A stretch of DNA of 64,000 nt from Sphingobium sp. EM0848 (GCF_013375555.1 NZ_JABXWB010000001.1:1984001-2048000), one strand, 5' to 3'; counted from the stretch's first letter, positions 34,202 through 43,338 are shown. Notes: generated by a model from the letters alone, not told the origin. Numbers and translations are program-made.

Positions 34202-34954
34202 ATGGCAAAGGATCAGGCATTGGCGACCATCGCCGTATACAGCCTCAAAGGGGGCGTGGGCAAAACCACCTTCGCGATCAACCTCGCCTGGGCGTCAGCC
34301 AGCATCTCGAAGCGTCGCACCCTGCTCTGGGATCTCGATCCGCAGGCGGCGGCGAGTTGGCTGATCTCCACCGACATGGAAAGCCGCGACGCCGCGCAGG
34401 CGATCTTCAGCAAGGATGTCGAGGTCCGAAAGCTGATCCAGCCCTCGTCGGTGGAGGGGCTGGACCTGATCGCCGCCGACACCTCGCTGCGCAGTCTCGA
34501 CCATCTTTTCCGCGAAATGGACAAGAAGAAGCGGCTCGCCAAGCTGATCGAAAGCCTGGGGCGCGATTATGACCGCATCATCCTCGACTGCCCGCCCGGC
34601 CTCACCGAAACCAGCGAACAGGTGCTGCGGGCGGCGGACATGATCGTCATTCCGGTCATCCCCTCGCCGCTCGCCCAGCGCGCCATGGCGGAGGTTGCCC
34701 GCTATCTGGTGCAGCGCGGCGGCAGCCACCCGCCGATCATGCCGGTCTATTCCATGGTCGACCGCCGCCGCGCGCTGCACCGGGCCGCGCTGGATGGGCA
34801 GCCCGACTGGCCCGCCATCCCCATGGCCAGCGCCGTCGAGCAAATGGCCGTCCGCCGCAAGCCGCTGGGCAGCTTCGCGGCGGCCTCACCCCCGGCGCAG
34901 GCCTTTTCGGGTCTCTGGACTTCCATCGAGCGGCAGGTGCAGGCGCAAGGTTAG
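34202..34954 (+). CDS. orphan ParA/MinD-type ATPase
   Basis: A 250-residue P-loop ATPase with the deviant Walker A motif LKGGVGKTTFAINLAWA near residue 16, LLWDLDPQAAASW (Walker A') and ILDCPPGLTE (Walker B). Such proteins move or position plasmids, chromosomes, chemotaxis arrays or other cargo. There is no ParB, parS-like cluster, or cargo gene beside it, and it lacks the N-terminal DNA-binding part of plasmid ParA. It converges on a GGDEF-EAL gene with a 4-bp overlap of the ends. Cargo unknown. Confidence 0.85.
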   Translation: MAKDQALATIAVYSLKGGVGKTTFAINLAWASASISKRRTLLWDLDPQAAASWLISTDMESRDAAQAIFSKDVEVRKLIQPSSVEGLDLIAADTSLRSLDHLFREMDKKKRLAKLIESLGRDYDRIILDCPPGLTETSEQVLRAADMIVIPVIPSPLAQRAMAEVARYLVQRGGSHPPIMPVYSMVDRRRALHRAALDGQPDWPAIPMASAVEQMAVRRKPLGSFAAASPPAQAFSGLWTSIERQVQAQG

Positions 34955-37302
34955 GCCCGCGCGCGCACCTGATCCGCGGGAAACAATGCCGCGGCGTCCG
35001 CTGCGGGCATGGGCCGCCCGAAATAATAGCCCTGCACCTTGCGGCATCCCAGTTCGCACACCATGGCCAGTTCCGCCTCGGTTTCCACCCCTTCCGCGGT
35101 GGTCGCCATGCCCAGGCTCTCCGCCAGCGTCACCACGGCGCGAATGATCGCAAGACTCTCCGGCTTTTTGTTCGCCGCACCCACCACGAAACTGCGGTCG
35201 ATCTTGATCGTGTCGAACCGCGTGCGGCTGAGATAGCCGAGCGAGGAATAGCCCGTCCCGAAATCGTCGAGCGACAATTGAACGCCCAGCGCGCGCAACT
35301 GGTCGAGGACCTTCAGCGCCCCGGTATCGGCGTTGACGAACACGCTTTCGGTCACTTCCAGTTCCAGCCGCTGGGCTTCCAGCCCACTTTGCGCCAGCGC
35401 GGACACCACCGCGCTGACGAAGCTGGGATGCGTCAGTTGCTCCGCCGACACATTGACCGCGATCCGCACCGGAGCGGGCCAGCGCGCCGCCTCCATGCAG
35501 GCGGTGCGCAACACCCATTCCCCGATCGGCCCGATCAACCGCGCCTCTTCGGCCACAGGCACGAATTTGGCGGGCGAGATCGGCCCCATGTCCGGATGCG
35601 TCCAGCGCGCCAGTGCCTCGAACCCCGTGATGCGGCCCTGCTGGGCCTCCACCACCGGCTGGTACAGCACATGAAGCTGGTTATTCTCCAGTGCGTCGCG
35701 CAGCGCCAGTTCCAGTTGCCGCCGTTCCTCCGCCTGGGCGTGGAGTTGCGGCTCATAGGCGCAATGCACGCCCCCACCCTCGCTCTTCGCGCGATAGAGC
35801 GCCAGGTCGGCACTGCGAATCAGCGCCTCGGCTTCCTTGCCGTCCTGCGGCGACAGCGCCGAGCCGACCGACGCCCCGACATAGAGCAGATGCTCATCCA
35901 CCTGATAGGGCGCGGAGAGGCCGCTGATGATGGCCGCGGCCAGCTTGTCGATGCTGCGATTGTTCGCAATCTGGGGGATGACGACGGCGAATTCGTCGCC
36001 ACCGATGCGGCCGCAAAATTCGCTGCCCGAACAGATATGCCGCAGCCGCCGCGCCACCTGTGTCAGCAGCATGTCGCCGACCTGATGGCCCAGCGTGTCA
36101 TTGACCCCCTTGAACCGATCCAGGTCGATCATCAGAAAAGCGCAGCCCGGCACCCCGCCGCGCGCCGTCGCCATGGATTGGTCCAGCACTTCCCGCAGAT
36201 GTGCCCGGTTGGGCAGGCCCGTCAGCGGATCGAACCGCGCCAGTTGCGCGATTCGATCGGCCGATTCGCGTTGTTCGGTAATGTCCGATCCCACGCCTCG
36301 GAAGCCCAGAAATACACCGCCCTCGTCATAGCGGGGAGAGGCCGACAATTCCCACCACCGCACGCCATCCGGCACCTCGACCGGCAGTACGATGGCGCTG
36401 AAACTTTCCCGCCGCTTCAGATGATCGGCCAGCGCGTGCAATTCGGTCGGGAACAGCCCGCTTTCCCAGGCGCTGCCTGCCAGCACCTGCACCAGCGGCG
36501 TTCCCTCGATCGCGGCGGCCGTCCGCCCCAGCATTTCCGCCATGCGCGACGATACGCCGTTCAGCCGCCGCGCGGGATCGGTCTGCCACAGCCAGTCGGA
36601 CGCGCCATGTTCATATTCGCGCAGCAGCAGGCTCACCACCTCGCTCTTTTCCTCCAGTTGCACGCTGGCGCTATGCTGGCGGGCGAAGGTTCGCGCATAA
36701 ATGAAACAACCGACCAGCAAGGACAGCGCATAGCTGGTGGCAAGCGCCAGCAAAGGCAGCGCGGCGCTTTCATCGAACATGAAGAACAGCCCGGCGATGC
36801 AGGGCAACAGGAATCCCGTCGCGGCCAGCGGCGTCGGGGCATAGCTGATCGCCCCGCACACCATGATGCAACTGATGAGCGTCCAATAGGCCACCAGCAG
36901 CGAAGCGTTATGGCCTGAGGACAACAGCATCATGCACGAACCCCAGACCAGCCCGTGCAGCAGCCCCGTCAGGCCGTGAATCCTCAGATGAGCGACCGTC
37001 ACGGCGACCGCTGAACGGCGGCGGCGGTCGAGAAGGATGCCGGTGATCATCGCGACCGCCAGTCCGGCACTCCATAGGATCAGCCGGGACGCGGAACTGT
37101 GATGACCGAAAACCCGCAACAGAAAAATGAGGCCAAAGACATTCATCGCCTGCCGCAGCACCGCGACCTTATCCGCCGATCGCAATTGGGCGGCCAGCAC
37201 ACGCTCCGCCGCATCGCCGGACGCGGTGACCATGCCCATCATCGCCCGCAACGGCAGGCGCTCCTGCGGCTTCTCGTCAGATGAATTTTGCCCGCGTCTC
37301 AC
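34951..37302 (-). CDS. membrane GGDEF-EAL protein with PAS domain
   Basis: A 783-residue cyclic-di-GMP enzyme. Several membrane helices occupy about residues 45-200, a PAS domain about 215-340, the GGDEF domain about 345-505 with RIGGDEFAVVIP, and the EAL domain about 520-775 with FEALARWTHP, LDDFGTGYSSLGYL and IKIDRSFV. Both active-site signatures are intact, so it may make and break c-di-GMP, tuned by the PAS or membrane sensor. The start is read as a GTG at 37302; the ATGs at 37242/37239 would shorten the cytoplasmic lead. No partner genes next to it. Confidence 0.92.
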   Translation of the reverse strand: MRRGQNSSDEKPQERLPLRAMMGMVTASGDAAERVLAAQLRSADKVAVLRQAMNVFGLIFLLRVFGHHSSASRLILWSAGLAVAMITGILLDRRRRSAVAVTVAHLRIHGLTGLLHGLVWGSCMMLLSSGHNASLLVAYWTLISCIMVCGAISYAPTPLAATGFLLPCIAGLFFMFDESAALPLLALATSYALSLLVGCFIYARTFARQHSASVQLEEKSEVVSLLLREYEHGASDWLWQTDPARRLNGVSSRMAEMLGRTAAAIEGTPLVQVLAGSAWESGLFPTELHALADHLKRRESFSAIVLPVEVPDGVRWWELSASPRYDEGGVFLGFRGVGSDITEQRESADRIAQLARFDPLTGLPNRAHLREVLDQSMATARGGVPGCAFLMIDLDRFKGVNDTLGHQVGDMLLTQVARRLRHICSGSEFCGRIGGDEFAVVIPQIANNRSIDKLAAAIISGLSAPYQVDEHLLYVGASVGSALSPQDGKEAEALIRSADLALYRAKSEGGGVHCAYEPQLHAQAEERRQLELALRDALENNQLHVLYQPVVEAQQGRITGFEALARWTHPDMGPISPAKFVPVAEEARLIGPIGEWVLRTACMEAARWPAPVRIAVNVSAEQLTHPSFVSAVVSALAQSGLEAQRLELEVTESVFVNADTGALKVLDQLRALGVQLSLDDFGTGYSSLGYLSRTRFDTIKIDRSFVVGAANKKPESLAIIRAVVTLAESLGMATTAEGVETEAELAMVCELGCRKVQGYYFGRPMPAADAAALFPADQVRARA

Positions 37303-37427
37303 TCGCCCGGTTTAGCAGCAAGCGGTTATCAATCCGTAACGGCGGCACGACAAATTCCAGGAAAATGCAGGGACGGGAACACACCGCTTTCGGCACGCCC
37401 CCGTCTCTAAATCATAAAACCGGAAAC

Positions 37428-39206
37428 TCAGGCCGCGATGTCGTAAGGCCGAATTTCACCCGTCAAATAGAGGTTGCGCGCCTTCGACCGGCTGAGCTTG
37501 CCCGAACTGGTGCGCGGCAGGGTCCGCGGCGGAACCAGTTCGACCACGCAATTCATGCCGGTGATGGCCCGCACCCGTTCGCGAATCTGGTCGCGCAGGC
37601 GGGTACGCTCGTCATTGTCGGAGGTACGGCAATGCACCAGCACGGCGGGCGCTTCCTCACCGCCCGGCGTGGTGATGGCGAAGGCGGCGATATCACCCTG
37701 CTTGAAGCCGGGAAGCTGCTCCACCGCCCATTCGATATCCTGCGGCCAGTGATTCTTGCCGTTGATGATGATCATGTCCTTGGCGCGGCCGACAATATAA
37801 AGATAGCCGTCGGACAGATAGCCCATGTCGCCAGTGTCCAGCCAACCGTCGAGCATGCAGGCGTCGGTCGCCTCCTGATCGCGGAAATAGCCGACCATCA
37901 GGCTCGGCCCGGTGGTCCACACCTTGCCGATCTGGCGTTCGTTCAGCACGCCGCCATCCTCGTCGCGGATCTCCACGATCATGTCGCGGGCGGGCTTGCC
38001 GCAGTTGACGATCGAGCGGAAGCGCTGCGGACGGCCCTCGGTCGCGTCGCCGCCCGACAGGTCGGTTTCCTCAACCAGCTCGACGATGATGCCCTCGCCC
38101 GGCGGCATGATGGTGACGGCCAGCGTCGCTTCAGCGAGGCCATAGCTCGGCAGGAAGGCCCTGGGGCTGAAGCCCGCGTCACCGAAGGCGTCGACAAAGC
38201 TCTGCATCACGTCGGGACGGATCATATCCGCGCCATTGCCCGCCAGCCGCCAGCGCGACAGGTCGAAGCGATCCTGCGCCTTGGTCTGGCTCGACATGCG
38301 GCGCGCGCAGATATCATAGCCGAAGGTCGGCGAATAGCTGATCGAAGTGCCCTCATTACGGCTGATCAGGTCCAGCCATGCCAGCGGACGGCGGGCGAAA
38401 TCCTCAGTCTTCATATAGTCGGTCGACACCTGGTTAGCGACGACGGACAGGAAGCAGCCAACCAGACCCATGTCATGATACCAGGGCAACCAACTGATGC
38501 AGCGATCGGTCGCGATCAGTTCCATGCCATGGCTGTGCGCGGCAAGATTGCTCAGCAGCGCATGGTGCGTCACCGCCACGCCATGGGGGAAGCGCGTCGA
38601 ACCGCTGCTATATTGCAGATAGGCGATTTCCTCACCCTTCGCCTGCGGCAGGTCGCAGGGCACGGCCTCGCGGGCGATGAAATCCTCGAACGCGATGCTC
38701 TCGACAGCCTTCTGACGGCCGGATTCCCCTGCCATCTCTTCCAGTTCCTTGGGGAAGAGGAACAGCATCGGGTCGCAGCTCGACAGCTGGACGTTCAGCT
38801 GGTCGATATAGCTTTCCTTGCCGCCGAAGCTGGTCGGCAGCGGCAGCGGCACCGGCCAGGCACCCGCATAGACGATGCCGAAGAAGAGCTGGGCGAAATC
38901 CACGCCCGTTTCGGCCACCAGCGCCACGCGGTCTTCCGGCTTCACACCATGGGCGATCAGCCGGTGCGCGCAGGCAATGGCGTCCTCGCGCAGCTCCGCA
39001 AAGGGATAGGGTCGCGCCAGATTTCCACGGGCATCGTGGAAATTCAGGCCCCGCCGCCCCGTCGCAGCATAATCCAACGCCTCGCCCAGCGTCTCGAAAT
39101 CCGAGAAACGGCGGGGCAGATCGTCGGTGGTCGGCGTCGGTGCCATCATGCTTTGCGAACCCGTCATATTGGTGTCACCCAATGCGTTAATTGTCATAGT
39201 CTTCAT
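37428..39206 (-). CDS. fatty acyl-AMP ligase (FAAL-type adenylating enzyme)
   Basis: A 592-residue ANL-superfamily ligase. The AMP-binding P-loop is YLQYSSGSTRFPHGVAVTH, followed by YGLAEATLAV, WLDTGDMGYLSDGYLYIVGR and a late TSSGKLSRSKAR with the catalytic Lys. The wording SYGLAEATLAV and the KDMIIINGKNHWPQDIE block fit fatty acyl-AMP ligases, which pass acyl-AMP to an acyl carrier protein rather than CoA. There is no PKS, NRPS or carrier-protein gene nearby. The start is ATG 39206 or 39197. Confidence 0.9.
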   Translation of the reverse strand: MKTMTINALGDTNMTGSQSMMAPTPTTDDLPRRFSDFETLGEALDYAATGRRGLNFHDARGNLARPYPFAELREDAIACAHRLIAHGVKPEDRVALVAETGVDFAQLFFGIVYAGAWPVPLPLPTSFGGKESYIDQLNVQLSSCDPMLFLFPKELEEMAGESGRQKAVESIAFEDFIAREAVPCDLPQAKGEEIAYLQYSSGSTRFPHGVAVTHHALLSNLAAHSHGMELIATDRCISWLPWYHDMGLVGCFLSVVANQVSTDYMKTEDFARRPLAWLDLISRNEGTSISYSPTFGYDICARRMSSQTKAQDRFDLSRWRLAGNGADMIRPDVMQSFVDAFGDAGFSPRAFLPSYGLAEATLAVTIMPPGEGIIVELVEETDLSGGDATEGRPQRFRSIVNCGKPARDMIVEIRDEDGGVLNERQIGKVWTTGPSLMVGYFRDQEATDACMLDGWLDTGDMGYLSDGYLYIVGRAKDMIIINGKNHWPQDIEWAVEQLPGFKQGDIAAFAITTPGGEEAPAVLVHCRTSDNDERTRLRDQIRERVRAITGMNCVVELVPPRTLPRTSSGKLSRSKARNLYLTGEIRPYDIAA

Positions 39207-39341
39207 ATCCGGGCGCGCCGCTAACAGCTTTCGCGCGACTTTGCACCGGATAGTTGCATTCCAGCCTGGGCTTTTACTCTACAAGGGGCGGTAAAATTCC
39301 GGCCCGACTGTGGCATAATCAAGGCGCAGCAGGCATGAAGC

Positions 39342-39872
39342 ATGTCCATGACCGGCAAACGCCCCCCTCCACCCCTTGATGAAGAGGCTCTGCGCGAACT
39401 GGCGCTGCGCTATGTCGGGCGTTTCGCGACCAGCCGCGCCAGGCTGCTCGCCTATCTGGGCCGCAAGATCAAGGAGCGCGGCTGGGGCGGCGAGGCGCCC
39501 GCCGATCCGCAGGCGCTGGTCGATCGCCTGAGCGAACTGCGCTATGTCGACGATGCCGGCTATGCGACGATGAAAAGCGCCTCGCTCACCCGGCGCGGCT
39601 ATGGCGCGCGCCGGGTCGCGGAAAGCCTGCGCGCCGACGGCATCTCCGAAGTCGACCGTGAAGAAGCCGATGCCCAGACGGCATCCGAAAGCTGGCAGGC
39701 CGCCGACCGCTTCGCCCGCCGCAAGCGTCTTGGCCCCTATGCCCTGACGCTGCCTGACCCGAAACAGCGCGAAAAAGCCATCGCCGCCTTCCTGCGCGCC
39801 GGACACAATTATGAAACGGCCCGCCGCTGGATTGATGCCGCACCGGGAGAAGTGCCGGAGCAAGAGGAATAA
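39342..39872 (+). CDS. recX: regulatory protein RecX
   Basis: A 176-residue helical protein of the RecX family that restrains RecA filaments. Family features are LALRYVGRFATSRARLLAYL, RLSELRYVDDAGYA, then SLTRRGYGARRVAESLRADGI and the late AIAAFLRAGHNYETARRWID. recA is not adjacent, as it often is elsewhere. It is divergent from the FAAL gene across 135 bp that carry an AT-rich stretch with a TTGCAT ... TACTCT promoter-like pair. Confidence 0.88.
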   Translation: MSMTGKRPPPPLDEEALRELALRYVGRFATSRARLLAYLGRKIKERGWGGEAPADPQALVDRLSELRYVDDAGYATMKSASLTRRGYGARRVAESLRADGISEVDREEADAQTASESWQAADRFARRKRLGPYALTLPDPKQREKAIAAFLRAGHNYETARRWIDAAPGEVPEQEE

Positions 39873-39934
39873 TCCGCTCAAACCACGAGCGTCTTGAGTA
39901 GCGCCACCCCCGCCCGATAGGTTACCTCCACTCC

Positions 39935-40462
39935 ATGAAGCGCCTCTTCCTCCTGCCACTCGCCCTCCTCGCCGCCTGCTCGTCCTCCGCGCCCCAGGCC
40001 GAAAACGCAACCGCCACGGCAGTCCCCCAGCGAACCGCCCTCCTCCCCCTCGTCATTCGTACCGCCAGAGGCGACCACCGCTTCACCGTAGAGGTCGCCC
40101 GCACCGAGCAGGAACAGGAACAGGGCCTCATGTTCCGCAAATCGCTCGACGCCGATTCCGGCATGCTCTTCCCGATGTCCCCGCCCCGCACGGCCAGCTT
40201 CTGGATGAAGAACACGCTGATCCCGCTCGACATGCTGTTCATCCATACGGACGGCAGCATCGCCTTTCTGAAGGCCAATGCGCAGCCCTATTCCCGCGAA
40301 CCCGTCTCAGCCGGCATCCCCGTCGCCGCCGTTCTTGAACTGCGCGGCGGGCGCGCGGCGGAACTGGGCATCAGGGAAGGCGACCGCATCCGTTGGGGGC
40401 CTTGCGCCGTGCCCGGCGCACCGCAGCCCAAGGACAGCCCCAATTTCTGTCCGCCAAACTAG
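39935..40462 (+). CDS. DUF192 lipoprotein
   Basis: A 175-residue protein with a lipoprotein signal (MKRLFLLPLALLAACSSSAP; lipobox LAAC). The DUF192 domain (about 40-155) has FTVEVARTEQEQEQGLMFRK, MLFPMSPPRTASFWMKNTLI and PVAAVLELRGGRAAELGI. The family occurs in many bacteria and archaea with unknown role. It heads a run of three same-strand genes with NDUFA12 and the DUF2155 protein. Confidence 0.88.
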   Translation: MKRLFLLPLALLAACSSSAPQAENATATAVPQRTALLPLVIRTARGDHRFTVEVARTEQEQEQGLMFRKSLDADSGMLFPMSPPRTASFWMKNTLIPLDMLFIHTDGSIAFLKANAQPYSREPVSAGIPVAAVLELRGGRAAELGIREGDRIRWGPCAVPGAPQPKDSPNFCPPN

Positions 40463-40507
40463 AAGCACCTTGCCAAGCGCCAGCCCCAGCGGCTAAGCGC
40501 TTCGCCC

Positions 40508-40906
40508 ATGGGACTCCTTGGCAAGATCTTCACCTGGTGGGATGGCGCGACCATCGGCACCGCGCTCTACACCTCCCGCAAGGGCACCAAGGTCGGTGAG
40601 GACCATCAGGGCAATGTCTATTATGAAGGCGGCAAGGACGTGAACGGCCTGACCCGCCGCTGGGTCATCTACAACGGTCCCAATGATTCGAGCCGCGTGC
40701 CCGCCGAATGGCATGGCTGGCTGCATCATTCGATCGAGGGCGCGCCCGAAAGCTTTCTGCCGCCGCCGCGCATCTGGGAAAAGGACTTCACCCCCAACGC
40801 CACCGGCACGGCGAATGCCTATCGCCCCTCCGGCGCGCTCGAAAAGGGCGGGCAGCGCCAGAAGGCAACCGGCGATTATGAAGCGTGGAGCCCCGAGGCG
40901 TCATGA
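40508..40906 (+). CDS. NDUFA12-family complex I accessory subunit
   Basis: A 132-residue protein matching the alphaproteobacterial homologue of mitochondrial NDUFA12 (B17.2): YTSRKGTKVGEDHQGNVYYE, RRWVIYNG, SSRVPAEWHGWLHH and PPPRIWEKDFTPNATGTA are all conserved. It is an accessory subunit of the NADH:ubiquinone oxidoreductase arm. Its presence supports an alphaproteobacterial host. It overlaps the DUF2155 gene by 4 bp. Confidence 0.93.
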   Translation: MGLLGKIFTWWDGATIGTALYTSRKGTKVGEDHQGNVYYEGGKDVNGLTRRWVIYNGPNDSSRVPAEWHGWLHHSIEGAPESFLPPPRIWEKDFTPNATGTANAYRPSGALEKGGQRQKATGDYEAWSPEAS

Positions 40907-41550
40907 TCCCGCGCCCGGCGGGACGTTTCCTGCCGATTCTCGGTTGCACCCTGATGATGGCCGGCTGCGGCGGTGACGATCTGCCTACAGCCAACCAGTC
41001 CGGCCCCGTCCGCATCGAAGGGCAGAAGATCAGCAACGGCGAATCGGGCAGCCTGCCCGGCACGCCGATGAGCGAGCGGGTGGCGGTGATCGGCCTGCTC
41101 AACAAGCGCAACGGCATCACCGCCGACCTCAAGATGAAGCCCGGCGAAGCGTTGCGCGTGGGCGACGCCATCGTCCGCCTTCTGGCATGCGAAACCACCG
41201 CACCCTGGGAAAATGTGCAGGAAACCGGGGCTTTCGTGCAACTGGATGTGCGCAGCACAGCCGACAATAAATGGCGGCGCAATTTTTCCGGTTGGCTGTT
41301 CAGGGAACGGCCCGACCGCAATGTGGTGCAGCATCCAATCTATGACGTCTGGGTGAGAAGCTGCACGATGTCCTGGCCCGAAACCGGCCCCGATACGGTG
41401 AAACTGGGCGACAAGGGGGATGTCCCCGCCGCCAAGGCATCACCGGCCAGTGGCGAAAATGCCAGCTCCGCCCAGACTCCGGAACCAGCCGCCAGCACGC
41501 CCCGTCCCGCGCCCAGCGCCACGCCGTCGAGCGCGCCCGCCAAAGACTGA
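40903..41550 (+). CDS. DUF2155 lipoprotein
   Basis: A 215-residue protein starting at the ATG at 40903 (ATGA overlap with NDUFA12). Residues 1-24 form a lipoprotein signal (LMMAGCGG). The conserved DUF2155 block (about 50-155) has IGLLNKRNGITADLKMKPGE, LLACETTAPWE, FVQLDV, FSGWLFRERPD and HPIYDVWVRSCTMSWPETGPD, followed by about 60 residues of Ala/Pro/Ser-rich tail. Its function is unknown; the family is always close to NDUFA12 in alphaproteobacteria. The last 211 bp run antisense to aat. Confidence 0.85.
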   Translation: MIPRPAGRFLPILGCTLMMAGCGGDDLPTANQSGPVRIEGQKISNGESGSLPGTPMSERVAVIGLLNKRNGITADLKMKPGEALRVGDAIVRLLACETTAPWENVQETGAFVQLDVRSTADNKWRRNFSGWLFRERPDRNVVQHPIYDVWVRSCTMSWPETGPDTVKLGDKGDVPAAKASPASGENASSAQTPEPAASTPRPAPSATPSSAPAKD

Positions 41551-42095
41551 AGATAATCGCGCTGGCTGATCTCGATCGCGCCCAGCGATCGCAGATGTTC
41601 GGTCATGAACTGGCAGTCGAGCAGGGTGAAGCCGCCAAAGCGCATCCGCGCCGTCAGCCAGGCCAACGCCACCTTCGACGCGTCGGTCCGGCGCGACACC
41701 ATGCTTTCGCCGAAAAAGGCCCGCCCCATCGCCACGCCATAGAGGCCGCCGACCAGTTCCTCGCCCTCCCACACCTCCACGCTATGGGCGAAGCCGATCT
41801 CGTGCAGATGACGGTAAGCGCGTTCGATCGGATGATTGATCCAGGTGGAGGGCCGGTCGGCGGCTGACTCCGCGCAAAGCCGCACGATCCCCGCAAAATC
41901 GCGATTGGCGGTAACCCGAAACCGATCCCGCCGAATCGTCTTGGCCAGCGAATGGGAGATGTGGAAGCCATCCAGCGGCATGATCGCCCGCCGCTTCGGC
42001 TCGATCCAATAGACTTCCTCCGCCTCGCGATCGTCGGACATGGGAAACACGCCGATAGCGTAGGCCTGCAGCAGCACCAGCGGATCAATGGTCAT
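41340..42095 (-). CDS. aat: leucyl/phenylalanyl-tRNA-protein transferase
   Basis: A 251-residue enzyme that adds Leu or Phe to proteins with N-terminal Arg or Lys, marking them for ClpS/ClpAP. Motifs: VLLQAYAIGVFPMSDD, VYWIEPKRRAIMPLDGFHISHSLAK, STWINHPIERAYRHLHEIGFAHSVEVW, GGLYGVAMGRAFFGESMVS and LLDCQFMTEHLRSLGA. The start is ATG 42095. The tail from about residue 195 is Gly/Ala-rich and ends in VSGPVSGQDIVQLLTQTS, a C-terminus I recall from other sphingomonad Aat proteins. That tail is antisense to the DUF2155 gene. Confidence 0.93.
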   Translation of the reverse strand: MTIDPLVLLQAYAIGVFPMSDDREAEEVYWIEPKRRAIMPLDGFHISHSLAKTIRRDRFRVTANRDFAGIVRLCAESAADRPSTWINHPIERAYRHLHEIGFAHSVEVWEGEELVGGLYGVAMGRAFFGESMVSRRTDASKVALAWLTARMRFGGFTLLDCQFMTEHLRSLGAIEISQRDYLQSLAGALDGVALGAGRGVLAAGSGVWAELAFSPLAGDALAAGTSPLSPSFTVSGPVSGQDIVQLLTQTS

Positions 42096-42169
42096 CAAGG
42101 AAAAGATGTAACTCCAGATGCGCTTACGCGCCAGTGACAGTTTGCGGCCACCGCCAGATCATTTCGTGC

Positions 42170-42619
42170 CTAACCCACCCGATACCAGCCCGCCACCCGA
42201 TCCAGCGCCAGCGTCAGCACCAGCTTTCCCGCACGGGTCGGCCAGCCCAGCGCCTTTTCCGCCGCCGCCAGCCCTTCCCCCGCGCAGGCCACCCGCCAAA
42301 GTACATCCGCCAGCCCCGGTCCCGCTGCCCGGATCGCGCCATCGAACCGCTCCCTCGCGGACAGTTGCGCCACGGTCGGCTCCGCCCTGCGCCCCGCCCG
42401 CCCCTGGCGCGGCGTCACGTCCCAGCGCATGGTGATGCGTGGCCCCAGCCCGGCCTTTTCCCAATCCGCGCGCAACATGTCGCCCGCGACATAATGGCGC
42501 TCGCTCAAATGCCCCCGCGCATGCAGCCAGGCCAGCGGTGATTCCCCGATGTTCACGGCCACCTTCCGCACCTGACCAAAGGGATCCTCGATAATCTGTT
42601 CGACACATTGCGCGGCCAT
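42170..42619 (-). CDS. DUF6456-domain protein
   Basis: A 149-residue protein starting at the ATG at 42619 behind GGGAGGG. It has the compact block ESPLAWLHARGHLSERHYVAG, then WDVTPRQGRAGRR and DVLWRVACAGEGLAAAEKALGWP. The domain is common in alphaproteobacteria and resembles helix-turn-helix or terminase-like DNA-binding proteins, but no function is proven. It is divergent from an XRE regulator across 97 bp. Confidence 0.8.
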   Translation of the reverse strand: MAAQCVEQIIEDPFGQVRKVAVNIGESPLAWLHARGHLSERHYVAGDMLRADWEKAGLGPRITMRWDVTPRQGRAGRRAEPTVAQLSARERFDGAIRAAGPGLADVLWRVACAGEGLAAAEKALGWPTRAGKLVLTLALDRVAGWYRVG

Positions 42620-42716
42620 GCGGCGCCCTCCCTGCTGGAATTGGATGCAGGGGACTTGCCATGCAGGCGCCTTTGTAGGAAAGGATAAAAACCAAATAGG
42701 TGAAACAGGACGACAT

Positions 42717-43280
42717 ATGATCACCCGTATCCGGGAAGTGCGCAAGGCAAAGGGGTTGACGCTGGAACAGGTGGGGGCGCTGTGCAATCCCCCGACCACG
42801 GCTCAGACCATCGGCCGATTGGAAACCGGAACCCGAACCGTATCGGTCAACTGGCTGAACCGCATCGCCAAGGCGCTGGGCGTCGCTTCTTCGGAACTGG
42901 TGGCCCTGCCCGGCCAGAGCGTCGTGCCCGTCGCCGCGCTGCTCGGCCCTGACGGTGCCCGCGCGCCGACCCGCCCGCTCGCGCTCCCCCCGCCGGCCCC
43001 CGCCGACGCCATGGTCGGCGTGCAGGTATCGGGCAGCATCGGCGATTACCGCAGCGGCGATGAAATCTGGTGCCGCCGCATCCTGCCCGACGAATTTGCC
43101 AGCGCCCTCAACCGCGACCTGCTGTTGCCGCGCCATGCCGGGCGCTTCCTGTTCGGACGGCTGATCGGGCGGGAGGATGACCGGCTGCAAATCCTGCCGC
43201 TGGGCAGCGGGTCGCGCCAGCAGGTGATCACCGACCCACCTTGGGGCGCCGTGGCGGTCCAACTGGTGAGAAGGCTGTAG
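42717..43280 (+). CDS. XRE-family transcriptional regulator
   Basis: A 187-residue regulator. Residues 2-60 form a Cro/C1-type helix-turn-helix (IREVRKAKGLTLEQVGALC, TAQTIGRLETGTRTVSVNWL, IAKALGV). A Pro/Ala linker is followed by a beta-rich C-terminal domain (VSGSIGDYRSGDEIWCRR... ILPLGSGSRQQVITDPPWG) that may bind a ligand. It resembles S24-type repressors in layout but shows no clear Ser-Lys protease pair. It is divergent from the DUF6456 gene and may control it. Confidence 0.85.
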   Translation: MITRIREVRKAKGLTLEQVGALCNPPTTAQTIGRLETGTRTVSVNWLNRIAKALGVASSELVALPGQSVVPVAALLGPDGARAPTRPLALPPPAPADAMVGVQVSGSIGDYRSGDEIWCRRILPDEFASALNRDLLLPRHAGRFLFGRLIGREDDRLQILPLGSGSRQQVITDPPWGAVAVQLVRRL

Positions 43281-43338
43281 ACAGGCGGGCCGCTTCATCC
43301 TTAACCCGTCATCAACTGCGGTGTTGTAGGAAGATGCC

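Noticed and set aside
37281..39224. 647-codon open frame opposite the fatty acyl-AMP ligase
   Set aside because: Shadow frame without motifs; the ligase has all adenylation motifs.
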